Source of the DNA: Pseudomonas nicosulfuronedens
GTDB lineage: Bacteria > Pseudomonadota > Gammaproteobacteria > Pseudomonadales > Pseudomonadaceae
Direction: 5' to 3'
NCBI RefSeq assembly: GCF_005877905.1
Contig: NZ_SWDV01000004.1
Span: forward strand, 248,001-312,000
Length of the DNA stretch: 64,000 nt
Positions 9,121 to 17,754 of this stretch are shown here, one piece after another. Within the stretch, counting starts at the first letter, position 1, and each line of letters starts with the position of its first letter. A program made the position numbers and the translations under genes. The notes under the pieces were generated by a model that saw only the letters and a list, made by a program, of their open reading frames with translations, did not search any database and was not told the origin of the DNA.

Positions 9121-9597
9121 TTACCAACCGAGCTGCTTGTGAAGGCCCAGGGCGTCGTAGTAGTCGCCCTGGTAGACGATCTTGCCGTCCTTGACCTTCA
9201 CGTAGCTCACACCGTCGAACGACAGCGGCTTGTTGGTCGCCGGGGTCTGGGCGTCCCAGGCGCCGGTGTTGGTGCCGCTGAAGGTCCACTGGAAGGCGAT
9301 GCCGTCCTTGTCGACGATCGGCTTGCCGTTCATCTTCCACTTCAGGTCCGGCACGGCCCCCACGAACACCTTGATCACGTTGTCGCGCGCGGCGTCGCGG
9401 CCTTTCTGCGGGGTGCCGACGGTGACGTCGAAGTACTCCGCATCCTTGGCCAGGTAGCCGGCGGCCTTCTCGGCGTCGTGGGCATTCCACGCGGCCATGT
9501 AGGCATCGACGATCTGTTTGGGCGACTCTGCGGCCTGTACCAGGCCGGCAAAGGTGAACAGCGACAGCAGGTAGAACGCTCTGACGAGGTGACGCAT
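9121..9597 (-). CDS. Secreted SnoaL-like / NTF2-fold protein
   Basis: A 158-residue precursor. The N-terminus MRHLVRAFYLLSLFTFAGLVQA is a Sec signal peptide with cleavage expected after VQA, and GGAGG lies upstream of the ATG. The mature part matches the SnoaL-like ester cyclase/NTF2 fold: VDAYMAAWNAHDAEKAAGYL, VGTPQKGRDAARDNVIKVF, FQWTFSGTNTGAW and KDGKIVYQGDYYD. Such domains bind small hydrophobic or carbonyl compounds and are sometimes catalytic. It follows spdH by 86 bp on the same strand, so it is likely the last gene of that transcript. A periplasmic role beside SpdH is inferred from context only. Confidence 0.75.
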   Translation of the reverse strand: MRHLVRAFYLLSLFTFAGLVQAAESPKQIVDAYMAAWNAHDAEKAAGYLAKDAEYFDVTVGTPQKGRDAARDNVIKVFVGAVPDLKWKMNGKPIVDKDGIAFQWTFSGTNTGAWDAQTPATNKPLSFDGVSYVKVKDGKIVYQGDYYDALGLHKQLGW

Positions 9598-9683
9598 GCT
9601 TGCCTCCGTTGCGGGCGTGCCCGCGGGTTGTCGGCCGGATGGCCGTTGAGTGTGGCGCCACGCGTGACGTGGCGCCGGGACCA

Positions 9684-11546
9684 TCAGGACAGTTCGCCCA
9701 CCGCGCGCCAGGCTTCGTCGATGGCCGCGTGGGCGTAGGCGTCCCAGGCGGCGTCGGAGTTGGCGATGGTGACGTTGCCGACCCTGGTACGAGCCAGGTT
9801 CATCAGTTTTTCGCTCTCTTCCTCATCATCGAAGAGGCTGTTGGAGAAGTACGAATAGCCGTGCGACCAACGGTTGATGGTGATCGCCTGGATGTCCTTC
9901 TGGTGGTCGAAGCCGGCCGGGCCGAGCATGGCCTGCAGCTGGTCGCGGATCTGCGTTTCCATCTGCTCGAAACTCATGGCGTAGAGCTTGCCGCGGCCGA
10001 CGCGGGCCTGGGTGCGCGCGTCCATGCCGGCGTTCGGGCTGGTGGGCACGTAGACCATGTGCAGGCCGATGGGCTGGTTCGGGTCGCGCGGGTGGCTGTA
10101 GCCGCCGATGTCCACCGGGTAGTCCAGCTTCACGCGGCTGTACGGCTGGCTCGGCGCGTAGATCTCGTGCACGCCCAGCTTCATGAAGCTCTGCCAGTTG
10201 CGGATCACCACCTTGGTGTACACCAGCGGGAACTTCACGTTCTGCGCCAGGGCGTGGCTCTGCTCGGCGGAGAGGTCGCGCAGGAGGTACGGGATGATCA
10301 TGTTGTAGCAGGCCAGCACGCAGTGCTTGCCACGCACGCGGTGCAGGGCGCCGGCACGGCTGTAGCCGACGTCTACGCCGCCGTCGCGGTTCTTCACGCT
10401 CACCGCGGTGCTGTTCAGACGCAGGCGCACGGCGTTCTTCGGCTGGTCCAGTTTCGAATAGTCGAAGGTGGCCAGGACGATGTCGTTCATGTCCTTGCCC
10501 GGCGCCACGCCTGGAATCAGGCCGCGCACCAGCAGGCGCGCCAGCGAGGCGTTGCCGTCGGGGAAGTGGTAGATGTACGGCTCTTCCATCTCCGCCTTGA
10601 GCTCTTCGCTGATGGGCGAGAGGTCCATCGCGGCGAAGCCGGGGAAGCCCACGCCATAGGCGTCAGCGGCAGCCACGGCGTCGATGCTCAGCGCCGAGAA
10701 GTCGTTGGTGCGGCTGAGGAAGTAGCGGGTGGCGGCTTCGCTCAGGCCGACGTCCTTGCGCAGGAAGTCCTGGTAGCTGGTCTTGGCCAGGTGCGCTTCC
10801 TTCTCCTCGCGGGTCTTGCCGGCGAGGTAATCCCTGGGGGCTTCGTGCAGGTCGATCAGCGCCTGGCGGTCGGCCTCGGGCAGCGGGAAGTCGCCGATGA
10901 AGGCACGCCAGCTACGGGCGTTGAGTTTTTCCGGGGCGATGTCGTCGGCCACCATCGGCGTCGGGTCGCCGCTGACCATCTTCGCTTCGCCGAAGCCGGC
11001 CTTGTCGAAGAACACCCCGCGTGACAGGCCCAGGCCCGGATAGAAGTCGCGGTCGAAGGCGGTCTGGAAGCGATCGACGTCGACGTTCAACTGCTTGAGC
11101 AGGCCGTTCACCGTGTCGCTGTACAGGTGCTTGGGCGACTGGAAGGCTTCGCTGCCGCCGTAGCCGAGGATCATCCGGCCACCGGCCTGGAATTCGTTGC
11201 GCTTGGCGTGGCCGCCGAAGTCGTCATGGTTCTCGATGATCAGTACGCGCGCCTTGGGGTGCTTCTGCCGGTAGAACCAGGCCGCAGACAAGCCGCTGAT
11301 GCCGCCGCCGACCACCACCAGGTCGTACTGCTCCTCGATCTTCAGGCCATCGGTATCGAATACCTTCTTCTCCCAGCCCATCTGGTGCGCGACCTCGAAC
11401 GCGCCGGGATGGCTGCCGCGCATGCCGGTCAGGGCGGGCGGGTAGTAGCGGCCGGAGGGGGCGGCCTGGAGAAGTTGCAGCGGGGTGAGGCCCGCGCCGA
11501 TGGTGAGGGCAACGCCGTTGAGGAAGTCGCGGCGGGTGATGGTCAT
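9684..11546 (-). CDS. spdH: Tat-exported FAD-dependent spermidine dehydrogenase
   Basis: A 620-residue flavoprotein, the length I recall for P. aeruginosa SpdH (PA3713). Residues 4-8 are the twin-arginine motif (TRRDF), followed by a hydrophobic stretch to LLQAAP, indicating folded export. The FAD-binding dinucleotide fold is YDLVVVGGGISGLSAAWFY, with ENHDDFGGHAKRN as the ribose-binding continuation. SpdH oxidises spermidine to 1,3-diaminopropane and 4-aminobutanal, the substrate of the PatD-like dehydrogenases in this locus. The ATG at 11546, preceded by AAGGA, is chosen over a TTG five codons upstream. It is separated from the upstream patD-like gene by a region holding a strong hairpin. 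Confidence 0.82.
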   Translation of the reverse strand: MTITRRDFLNGVALTIGAGLTPLQLLQAAPSGRYYPPALTGMRGSHPGAFEVAHQMGWEKKVFDTDGLKIEEQYDLVVVGGGISGLSAAWFYRQKHPKARVLIIENHDDFGGHAKRNEFQAGGRMILGYGGSEAFQSPKHLYSDTVNGLLKQLNVDVDRFQTAFDRDFYPGLGLSRGVFFDKAGFGEAKMVSGDPTPMVADDIAPEKLNARSWRAFIGDFPLPEADRQALIDLHEAPRDYLAGKTREEKEAHLAKTSYQDFLRKDVGLSEAATRYFLSRTNDFSALSIDAVAAADAYGVGFPGFAAMDLSPISEELKAEMEEPYIYHFPDGNASLARLLVRGLIPGVAPGKDMNDIVLATFDYSKLDQPKNAVRLRLNSTAVSVKNRDGGVDVGYSRAGALHRVRGKHCVLACYNMIIPYLLRDLSAEQSHALAQNVKFPLVYTKVVIRNWQSFMKLGVHEIYAPSQPYSRVKLDYPVDIGGYSHPRDPNQPIGLHMVYVPTSPNAGMDARTQARVGRGKLYAMSFEQMETQIRDQLQAMLGPAGFDHQKDIQAITINRWSHGYSYFSNSLFDDEEESEKLMNLARTRVGNVTIANSDAAWDAYAHAAIDEAWRAVGELS

Positions 11547-11732
11547 GGGAAATCCTTGCAAGGTGATGGCCCGGGGCAGGGGCTGTCATGGTTTTGCCCT
11601 TCCATGCCGGAAGGGGTTGCGGCATGCGTGGCCGCGCGGCGGCCCCGGTCGAGCGGGGCGCCGATTTGAAGCTTTTGATCTTTACGGTGTAACGAGGAAC
11701 CAACGACCGCGCGAGCTAGAGCAGGACGAGGC

Positions 11733-11784
11733 GGAAAGAGGGGCGGGCCCAGGAGGGTAAATAACTGGGCCCGCCCCTCTTTCC
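11733..11784. other. Perfect 20-bp stem-loop between patD-like gene and spdH
   Basis: GGAAAGAGGGGCGGGCCCAG at 11733-11752 is exactly complementary to 11765-11784 around a 12-base AT-rich loop. Neither strand has a U-tract next to the stem. It lies 33 bp after the stop of the patD-like gene and 187 bp before the spdH start. It could be a factor-independent terminator, an attenuator or an mRNA-stabilising stem. Confidence 0.75.
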
Positions 11785-11816
11785 AACGCTGTACTGCCGA
11801 CGCGCAGCCGGTTGTT

Positions 11817-13241
11817 TTAGTGTTTGATCATCACGTGGCGAATGGCGGTGTAATCCTCCAGGCCGTACATGGACATATCCTTGCCGTAGCCCGACAGCTT
11901 CATGCCGCCGTGGGGCATCTCGGTGGTCAGCATGAAGTGCGTGTTGACCCAGGTGCAGCCGTACTGCAGGCGCGCGGACAGGCGATGGGCACGGCCGATG
12001 TCGCTGGTCCACACCGAGGAGGCCAGGCCATAGTCGGAGTCGTTCGCCCAGGCCAGCGCCTGTGCTTCGTCTTCGAACTCGGTGACCGAAACCACCGGGC
12101 CGAAGATTTCGCGGCGGACCACTTCGTCGTCCTGGCGGGCGCCGGCCAGTACGGTCGGCTCGAAGAAGAAGCCCGCGCGGTCGGCACGCTTGCCGCCGGT
12201 AACGACTTCGATGTGCGGCACCTGGCGGGCGCGCTCGACGAAGCCGATCACGCGCTCCAGGTGCTGTTCGGTGATGACCGGGCCCAGCTCGGTGTTCGGG
12301 TCGTCCTGCTCGCCGTACTGGATGCTGGCCACGGCGGCGCCGAGCTTCTCGACGAACTTGGCGTAGATGCCCTTCTGCGCGTAGATGCGGCAGGCGGCGG
12401 TGCAGTCTTGGCCTGCGTTGTAGAAGCCGAAGGTGCGGATGCCTTCCACGGCGGCGTCGATGTCGGCGTCGTCGAAGATCAGTACCGGGGCCTTGCCGCC
12501 CAGTTCCATGTGCATGCGCTTCACGGTGTCGGCGGTGCCGGCGATGATGCGGCTGCCGGTGGCGACCGAACCGGTCAGGGACACCATGCGCACTTTCGGA
12601 TGGGTGGTCAGCGGCTCGCCAACGGTCGGGCCACGGCCGAAGACCAGGTTGACCACGCCAGCGGGGAAGATGCCGGCCATCAGCTGCGCCAGGCGCAGGG
12701 CGGTCAGCGGGGTCTGCTCGGACGGCTTGAGCACCACGGTGTTGCCGGCGGCCAGGGCCGGGCCGAGTTTCCACGCGACCATCATCAGCGGGTAGTTCCA
12801 CGGCGCGATGGAGGCGACCACGCCCACCGGGTCGCGGCGGATCATCGAGGTGTGGCCCGGCAGGTATTCGCCAGCGGCGGAGCCTTGCATCACGCGGCAG
12901 GCGCCGGCGAAGAAGCGGAACACGTCGGCCACGGCCGGCAGTTCGTCGTTCAGCGCGGCGGAGTAGGGCTTGCCGCAGTTGTTGGACTCCAGGCGGGCCA
13001 GTTCCTCGGCGTTGGCGTCGATGGCGTCGGCCAGTTGCAGCAGGAGCATCGCGCGGTCTTTCGGCGCGGTCTGCGACCAGCTGTCGAAGGCCGCATCGGC
13101 GGCCAGCACGGCGGCGTCGACCTGGGCCGGGGTGGCCTCGGCGATCTCCACCAGGGTGGTGCCCAGGGACGGGTTCAGGACGGCGAGCTTCTCGCCTTCG
13201 CCAGCGACCAGTTGGCCGTTGATCAGCAGGTTGGTTTGCAT
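11817..13241 (-). CDS. patD: Gamma-aminobutyraldehyde dehydrogenase, PatD/YdcW-like (copy 1)
   Basis: A 474-residue aldehyde dehydrogenase, the same length as recalled for E. coli PatD (YdcW) and very similar along its length ([20 protein letters not shown]; ends [12 protein letters not shown]). Catalytic features: MELGGKAP with the general-base Glu, GQDCTAACR with the nucleophilic Cys, and [20 protein letters not shown] at the cofactor site. It oxidises 4-aminobutanal to GABA with NAD+. The start at 13241 has AGAGGA upstream; an 11-codon extension is rejected. It is the last gene after the importer genes, with a family D repeat between, and precedes spdH, which produces its presumed substrate. 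Confidence 0.85.
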   Translation of the reverse strand: MQTNLLINGQLVAGEGEKLAVLNPSLGTTLVEIAEATPAQVDAAVLAADAAFDSWSQTAPKDRAMLLLQLADAIDANAEELARLESNNCGKPYSAALNDELPAVADVFRFFAGACRVMQGSAAGEYLPGHTSMIRRDPVGVVASIAPWNYPLMMVAWKLGPALAAGNTVVLKPSEQTPLTALRLAQLMAGIFPAGVVNLVFGRGPTVGEPLTTHPKVRMVSLTGSVATGSRIIAGTADTVKRMHMELGGKAPVLIFDDADIDAAVEGIRTFGFYNAGQDCTAACRIYAQKGIYAKFVEKLGAAVASIQYGEQDDPNTELGPVITEQHLERVIGFVERARQVPHIEVVTGGKRADRAGFFFEPTVLAGARQDDEVVRREIFGPVVSVTEFEDEAQALAWANDSDYGLASSVWTSDIGRAHRLSARLQYGCTWVNTHFMLTTEMPHGGMKLSGYGKDMSMYGLEDYTAIRHVMIKH

Positions 13242-13375
13242 GGTTGGGTCCTCTTGTTCAGAAGCGTGGTGCAAATTCGGTTGGGGTGTTTCTTCTTGGG
13301 GGCCTGCCGGTTCTGGGAGCCGGCGGGCCTGAGGGGTTCTGTGAGTTCGGAGTGGGGGCTTTTCCCTTTCCCCCG

Positions 13376-13493
13376 CCCTCTCCCTGAAGGGAGAGGGAGC
13401 AGTTCGTGCCGGCTGAAACTGTGGTTTCCTCCGGCGCCGATCCAGTCCCCTCTCCCTTCGGAGCGGGGCGCGCAGCCAGGGTTAGGGAGAGGG
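13376..13493. repeat. Family D repeat, copy 1 (inverted relative to copy 2)
   Basis: A roughly 120-bp element whose reverse complement aligns along its length with 53079-53197. Shared exact blocks include GAAGGGAGAGGGGACTGG and TCAGCCGGCAC. The ends are CCCTCTCCC-type inverted repeats. It contains no gene. Confidence 0.8.
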
Positions 13494-13509
13494 CCGCACG
13501 GCACCCAGG

Positions 13510-14316
13510 TTATTTCCCGCTCCCCGCCACGCCTTCACCACCCTTGGTCAGGTAGTAGGCGCCGAGGATCGGCAGCATGGTCACGATCATCACCAGCATC
13601 GCCACCACGTTGGTCACCGGCACGTCGCGCGGGCGGCCCAACTGGTTGAGCAGCCAGATCGGCAGGGTGCGTTCATGGCCGGCGGTGAAGGTGGTGACGA
13701 TGATCTCGTCGAAGGACAGCGCGAACGCCAGCATGCCGCCGGCCAGCAGCGCCGAGCCGAGGTTGGGCAGGATCACGTAGCGGAAGGTCTGCCAGCCGTC
13801 GGCGCCCAGGTCCATCGAGGCTTCGATGAGGCTGTGGGAGGTGCGGCGGAAGCGTGCGATGACGTTGTTGTAGACGATCACCACGCAGAAGGTGGCGTGG
13901 CCGATGACGATGGTCAGGAAGCCCGGCTCGATGCCGAGGGTCTTGAACGCCGACAGCAGCGCGATACCGGTGATGATGCCGGGCAGGGCGATCGGCAGGA
14001 TCAGCATCAGCGAGATGCCCTCCTTGCCGAAGAAGTCGCGGCGATACAGCGCGGCGGCCGCGAGCGTGCCCAGAAGCATGGCGATCAGCGTGGCGACGCT
14101 GGCGATCTTCACCGACAGCTCGATGGCTTCGAGCACGTCCTGGCGCGCAAAGGCGACGCTGAACCAGTGCAGGGTGAAGCCCTTGGGCGGGAAGCTGAAG
14201 GCCGCGTCCTCGGTGTTGAAGGCGTACAGGAAGATGATCAGGATCGGGAAGTGCAGGAACACCAGCCCGCCCCAGGCGGCCGCTTTCAGGCCCCACGAAG
14301 CTTTCTCAGAGTGCAT
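13510..14316 (-). CDS. ydcV: Polyamine ABC transporter permease, YdcV/PotC-like
   Basis: A 268-residue inner membrane protein with six predicted helices, starting near [20 protein letters not shown]. The EAA loop ([20 protein letters not shown]) that docks on the ATPase is clear. The length and the N-terminal segment match the PotC/YdcV branch of spermidine/putrescine permeases. The gene overlaps the upstream permease by 11 bp, so the two are co-translated and probably form the heterodimeric channel. Confidence 0.83.
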   Translation of the reverse strand: MHSEKASWGLKAAAWGGLVFLHFPILIIFLYAFNTEDAAFSFPPKGFTLHWFSVAFARQDVLEAIELSVKIASVATLIAMLLGTLAAAALYRRDFFGKEGISLMLILPIALPGIITGIALLSAFKTLGIEPGFLTIVIGHATFCVVIVYNNVIARFRRTSHSLIEASMDLGADGWQTFRYVILPNLGSALLAGGMLAFALSFDEIIVTTFTAGHERTLPIWLLNQLGRPRDVPVTNVVAMLVMIVTMLPILGAYYLTKGGEGVAGSGK

Positions 14317-15256
14317 CGAAGGCCCCCAGACGTTTGACGATGGACAGGTACACGGCGATCAGCACGATGGGCACCAGGGTGAAGGCGGCGGCCATCGGCA
14401 TGTTGCCGATCGCGCCCTGCTGGGCGTAGACCATGCTGCCGATGAAGTAGCCCGGCGGGCCCACCAGTTGCGGCACGATGAAGTCGCCCAGGGTCAGGCT
14501 GAAGGTAAAGATCGAGCCGGCGGCGATGCCGGGGATCGACAGCGGCAGGATGACCTGGAAGAAGGTCTGCCGCGGGTGCGCGCCGAGGTCCGCCGAGGCC
14601 TGCAGCAGTGACGGCGGCAGGCGCTCCAGGGAGGCCTGGATCGGCAGGATCATGAACGGCAGCCAGATGTACACGAACACCAGGAAGCGCCCGAAGCTGG
14701 AGGTGGACAGGGTGTTGCCACCGATACCCGGAATGCCCAGCAGCAGGTTCAGTATGGGCTCCAGGCCCAGGTGCTGGACGAACCACATGGCCACGCCGCC
14801 CTTGGCCAGCAGCAGGGTCCAGGCGTAGGCCTTGACGATGTAGCTGGCCCACATCGGCATCATCACGGCGATGTAGAAGAACGCCTTGGTCTTGCCGGTG
14901 GTGTAGCGCGCCATGTAGTAGGCGATGGGGAATGCCACCGCTCCGCTGGCAATGGAGACCGCGACCGCCATCAGCACGGTGCGCTGGATGATGTCGAAGT
15001 TGGAGCCACTGAACAGCGAGCCGAAGTTGGCCCAGGTCAGGTCCGGCGTCACCGTCATGGTGAAGTCGTCGAAGGTGTAGAAACCCTGCCACAGCAGTGT
15101 CAGCAGGGAGCCCAGGTAGATCGCGCCGAACCACAGCAGCGGCGGAATCAGCAGCAGCGAGAGGTACAGCGTCGGCTTGCGGTAGAGCAGGTTGGACAGG
15201 CGCCGCAGCGGGCCATTGCTGGCCGCGGGCAGCGCTGCATTCATCGTCAGTTCCAT
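14306..15256 (-). CDS. ydcU: Polyamine ABC transporter permease, YdcU/PotB-like
   Basis: A 316-residue permease with an N-terminal helix [20 protein letters not shown], a periplasmic loop, and five further helices. The EAA motif reads [20 protein letters not shown]. The start lies one base after the stop of the ATPase gene with a GAGGGGG sequence upstream; a second ATG four codons in is possible. It pairs with the YdcV-like permease in a PotB/PotC-type heterodimer. Confidence 0.83.
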   Translation of the reverse strand: MELTMNAALPAASNGPLRRLSNLLYRKPTLYLSLLLIPPLLWFGAIYLGSLLTLLWQGFYTFDDFTMTVTPDLTWANFGSLFSGSNFDIIQRTVLMAVAVSIASGAVAFPIAYYMARYTTGKTKAFFYIAVMMPMWASYIVKAYAWTLLLAKGGVAMWFVQHLGLEPILNLLLGIPGIGGNTLSTSSFGRFLVFVYIWLPFMILPIQASLERLPPSLLQASADLGAHPRQTFFQVILPLSIPGIAAGSIFTFSLTLGDFIVPQLVGPPGYFIGSMVYAQQGAIGNMPMAAAFTLVPIVLIAVYLSIVKRLGAFDAL

Positions 15257-15257
15257 G

Positions 15258-16286
15258 TCACGCCCCCTCGTTCAGCACCACCATCGCCTCGCGTGCCCAG
15301 CGAGCGGTCACGCGCTGGCCCGGCTGATGGGCGAGGTCGATGTCGGCCCATTGGCTGTTGGCCTGGCTGAGGCAGAGGTTCTGGCCGTTGTCGAGACGGA
15401 TCTCGTAGCGGGTCGCCGCGCCCTGGTACTGGATGTCGTGGAGCAGGCCGCTGATTTCGATGTCCGAGGCGCTGCGCTCGCCGTTGGCGAAGCGGATGTG
15501 CTCGGGGCGGATGGAGAAGGGCTGGACGTTGCCGGTCAGGCTCTGGGCGATGTCGCCGCGCAGCACGTTGGAGGTGCCGACGAACTCGGCCACGAACGGG
15601 GTGGCCGGCTTCATGTAGAGGTTGCGCGGGGTGTCGACCTGCTCGATGCGGCCCTTGTTGAATACCGCGACGCGGTCGGACATGGACAGCGCTTCGCTCT
15701 GGTCGTGGGTGACGAAGATGAAGGTGATGCCCAGCTGGCGCTGCAGCTTCTTCAGCTCGCTCTGCATCTGCTCGCGCAGCTTGAGGTCGAGGGCGCCGAG
15801 GGGTTCGTCCAGCAACAGCACGCGCGGACGATTCACCAGAGCGCGGGCCAGGGCGACGCGCTGGCGCTGACCACCGGAGAGCTGCACCGGCTTGCGCACG
15901 CCGTAGCCACCCAGGGCAACCATGGCCAGGGCTTCTTCGGCGCGCTTGAGGCGTTCGGCCTTGCCGATGCCTTTCACCTTCAGGCCGTAGGCGACGTTCT
16001 CCAGCACGCTCATGTGCGGGAACAGCGCGTAGTCCTGGAACACCGTGTTGACGTCGCGCTGGTACGGCGGAAGGCCTGCGGCCTCCTCACCATGGATGCG
16101 GATGGAGCCTGCGCTGGGTTGCTCGAAGCCGGCGATCAGGCGCAGGCAGGTGGTCTTGCCCGAACCCGACGGGCCGAGCATGGAGAAGAACTCGCCGTCC
16201 TTGATGTCGATGGACACCCGGTCAACGGCTTTCACCTCGCCGAACTGGCGGGAGACCTGGGTGAATTGAACAGCGGGGGTGGTCAT
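15258..16286 (-). CDS. ydcT: Polyamine ABC transporter ATPase, YdcT/PotA-like
   Basis: A 342-residue ATPase. Walker A is GPSGSGKTT, Q-loop VFQDYALFPHM, signature LSGGQRQR, Walker B VLLLDEPLGALD, and the H-loop FVTHDQSEAL. A C-terminal TOBE-type domain follows (VQPFSIRPEHIRFANGE). The start MTTPAVQF has TTGGAG upstream; a 40-codon extension into the intergenic region is rejected because it crosses the repeat zone without a ribosome site. The length is close to recalled YdcT and PotA proteins. Confidence 0.85.
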   Translation of the reverse strand: MTTPAVQFTQVSRQFGEVKAVDRVSIDIKDGEFFSMLGPSGSGKTTCLRLIAGFEQPSAGSIRIHGEEAAGLPPYQRDVNTVFQDYALFPHMSVLENVAYGLKVKGIGKAERLKRAEEALAMVALGGYGVRKPVQLSGGQRQRVALARALVNRPRVLLLDEPLGALDLKLREQMQSELKKLQRQLGITFIFVTHDQSEALSMSDRVAVFNKGRIEQVDTPRNLYMKPATPFVAEFVGTSNVLRGDIAQSLTGNVQPFSIRPEHIRFANGERSASDIEISGLLHDIQYQGAATRYEIRLDNGQNLCLSQANSQWADIDLAHQPGQRVTARWAREAMVVLNEGA

Positions 16287-16413
16287 GGTGCACGCTCCAA
16301 GGGGCAGGAATCCGGCGCGGCCGGGCCCTGCCCGTAAATCTGAGATACGGGTGAATCGATGCAATCGGATGGATGCCGTGAGGCTCGCCGGGATGGCGAG
16401 GTGCACGGGGCGG

Positions 16414-16479
16414 GTTCGCGAGCAAGCTCGCTCCTACAGGGGGCGATTGCTCTTCGTAGGAGCGAGCTTGCTCGCGAAC
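16414..16479. repeat. Family C repeat pair, copy 1 (REP-like)
   Basis: Two inverted copies of the unit GTAGGAGCGAGCTTGCTCG plus CGAAC, arranged tail-to-tail with a 17-base spacer between CCTAC and GTAGG. It lies between the binding-protein and ATPase genes, a place where REP stems often stabilise the upstream message. Confidence 0.85.
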
Positions 16480-16489
16480 ACTCTAGGCC

Positions 16490-17635
16490 TTAACGGCCGC
16501 CCATGATCCCGATGTAGTCCTGGGTCCAGCGGCTGTACGGGACGAACTTGCCGCCTTCAGCCTGCGGGGTCTTCCAGAACGCGATCTTGTCGAACTGGTC
16601 GTAGCCGTTGGTGGCGCAGCCCTCGGCACCCAGCAGGGTGCTGGCCTTGCAGCCTTCGGGCACGGCCGGTACGGAACCGAACCAGGCCGCCACGTCGCCC
16701 TGGACCTTGGGCTCCAGCGACCAGTTCAGCCACTTGTAGGCGCAGCTCGGGTGCTGGGCTTCGGCGTGCAGCATGGTGGTGTCGGCCCAGCCGGTGACGC
16801 CTTCTTTCGGGAACACGGTGGCGATGGGCTGACCTTCGGCCTTCAGGGCGTTGGCCTGGTACGGCCAGGCGCTGGAAGCGGCGACGCCTTCGTTCTTGAA
16901 GTCGCTCATCTGCACGGTGGTGTCGTGCCAGTAGCGGTGGATCAGGTCATGCTGCTTGCGCAGCAGGTCGACCACGGCGGCGTACTGCTTCTCGTCGAGC
17001 TGGTACGGGTCGGTGATGCCCAACTCGGGCTGGATGGCCTTCAGGTACAGCGCGGCATCGGCGACGTAGATCGGGCCGTCGTAGGCCTGTACGCGGCCCT
17101 TGTTCGGCTTGCCGTCAGGCAGGTTCTGCGCTTCGAACACGACTTTCCAGCTGTCCGGCGCGGTGGGGAAGACCTTGGTGTTGTACATCAGCAGGTTCGG
17201 GCCCCACTGGTACGGCGCGCCGTAGGTCTTGCCGTTGACCACGTACCAGGCGGCGTCCTTCAGGCGTGGGTCGATGTTCTTCCAGTTGGGGATCAGCGAC
17301 GGGTCGATCGGCTGCACGCGCTTGCCGTAGATCAGGCGCAGGGAGGCGTCGCCCGAGGCGGTGACCAGGTCGTAGCCGCCCTTGGCCATCAGGCTGACCA
17401 TCTCGTCGGAGGTGGCGGCGGTCTTCACGTTGACCTGGCAGCCGGTGTCCTTCTCGAACTGGGTCACCCAGTCGTAGTTCTTGTCGGACTGGCCGCGCTC
17501 GATGTAGCCGGGCCAGGCGATGATGTCCAGGCGGCCTTCGCCTTGGCCGACTTCCTTCAGGGCCTCGGCGGCCTGGACGCCGGCGCTGGCCAGCAGGGCG
17601 GTGGTGATGGCACTGAGCAGTGCGGTCTTGCGCAT
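16490..17635 (-). CDS. ydcS: Periplasmic polyamine-binding protein, YdcS/PotD-like
   Basis: A 381-residue precursor with a Sec signal peptide MRKTALLSAITTALLASAGVQA. The mature part shows the PotD-type fold: GRLDIIAWPGYIERGQ at the start, YDLVTASGDASLRLIYGKRV, then YQWGPNLLMYNTKVF in the hinge region. GAGGGAG precedes the ATG. It leads the transporter genes and is followed by a REP pair, the usual arrangement for an abundant binding protein. The ligand (putrescine, spermidine or a related compound) is inferred from the PatD-like and SpdH neighbours. Confidence 0.82.
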   Translation of the reverse strand: MRKTALLSAITTALLASAGVQAAEALKEVGQGEGRLDIIAWPGYIERGQSDKNYDWVTQFEKDTGCQVNVKTAATSDEMVSLMAKGGYDLVTASGDASLRLIYGKRVQPIDPSLIPNWKNIDPRLKDAAWYVVNGKTYGAPYQWGPNLLMYNTKVFPTAPDSWKVVFEAQNLPDGKPNKGRVQAYDGPIYVADAALYLKAIQPELGITDPYQLDEKQYAAVVDLLRKQHDLIHRYWHDTTVQMSDFKNEGVAASSAWPYQANALKAEGQPIATVFPKEGVTGWADTTMLHAEAQHPSCAYKWLNWSLEPKVQGDVAAWFGSVPAVPEGCKASTLLGAEGCATNGYDQFDKIAFWKTPQAEGGKFVPYSRWTQDYIGIMGGR

Positions 17636-17754
17636 CGGGTGTCTCCCTCTCGTTGTTGTCTCTATTGGTGGGGCAGTTCAATCGAGCAACAGCCCTCGCG
17701 CGGCGTACCGCCGGGGCGTTTCTTATGTGCCGGCGGGCGACCCCGCCGGATGGT

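Noticed and set aside
13223-13504. Small protein with PLPSGRG-type motifs between patD and ydcV; a similar one at 53052-53375
   Set aside because: Both are translations of the family D repeat. The similarity comes from the DNA element, not from a protein family.
17730-17749. Stem-loop CCGGCGGG/CCCGCCGG after the second dehydrogenase gene as a terminator
   Set aside because: An 8-bp stem without a U-tract in GC-rich DNA is weak evidence, and the downstream importer genes are probably cotranscribed.
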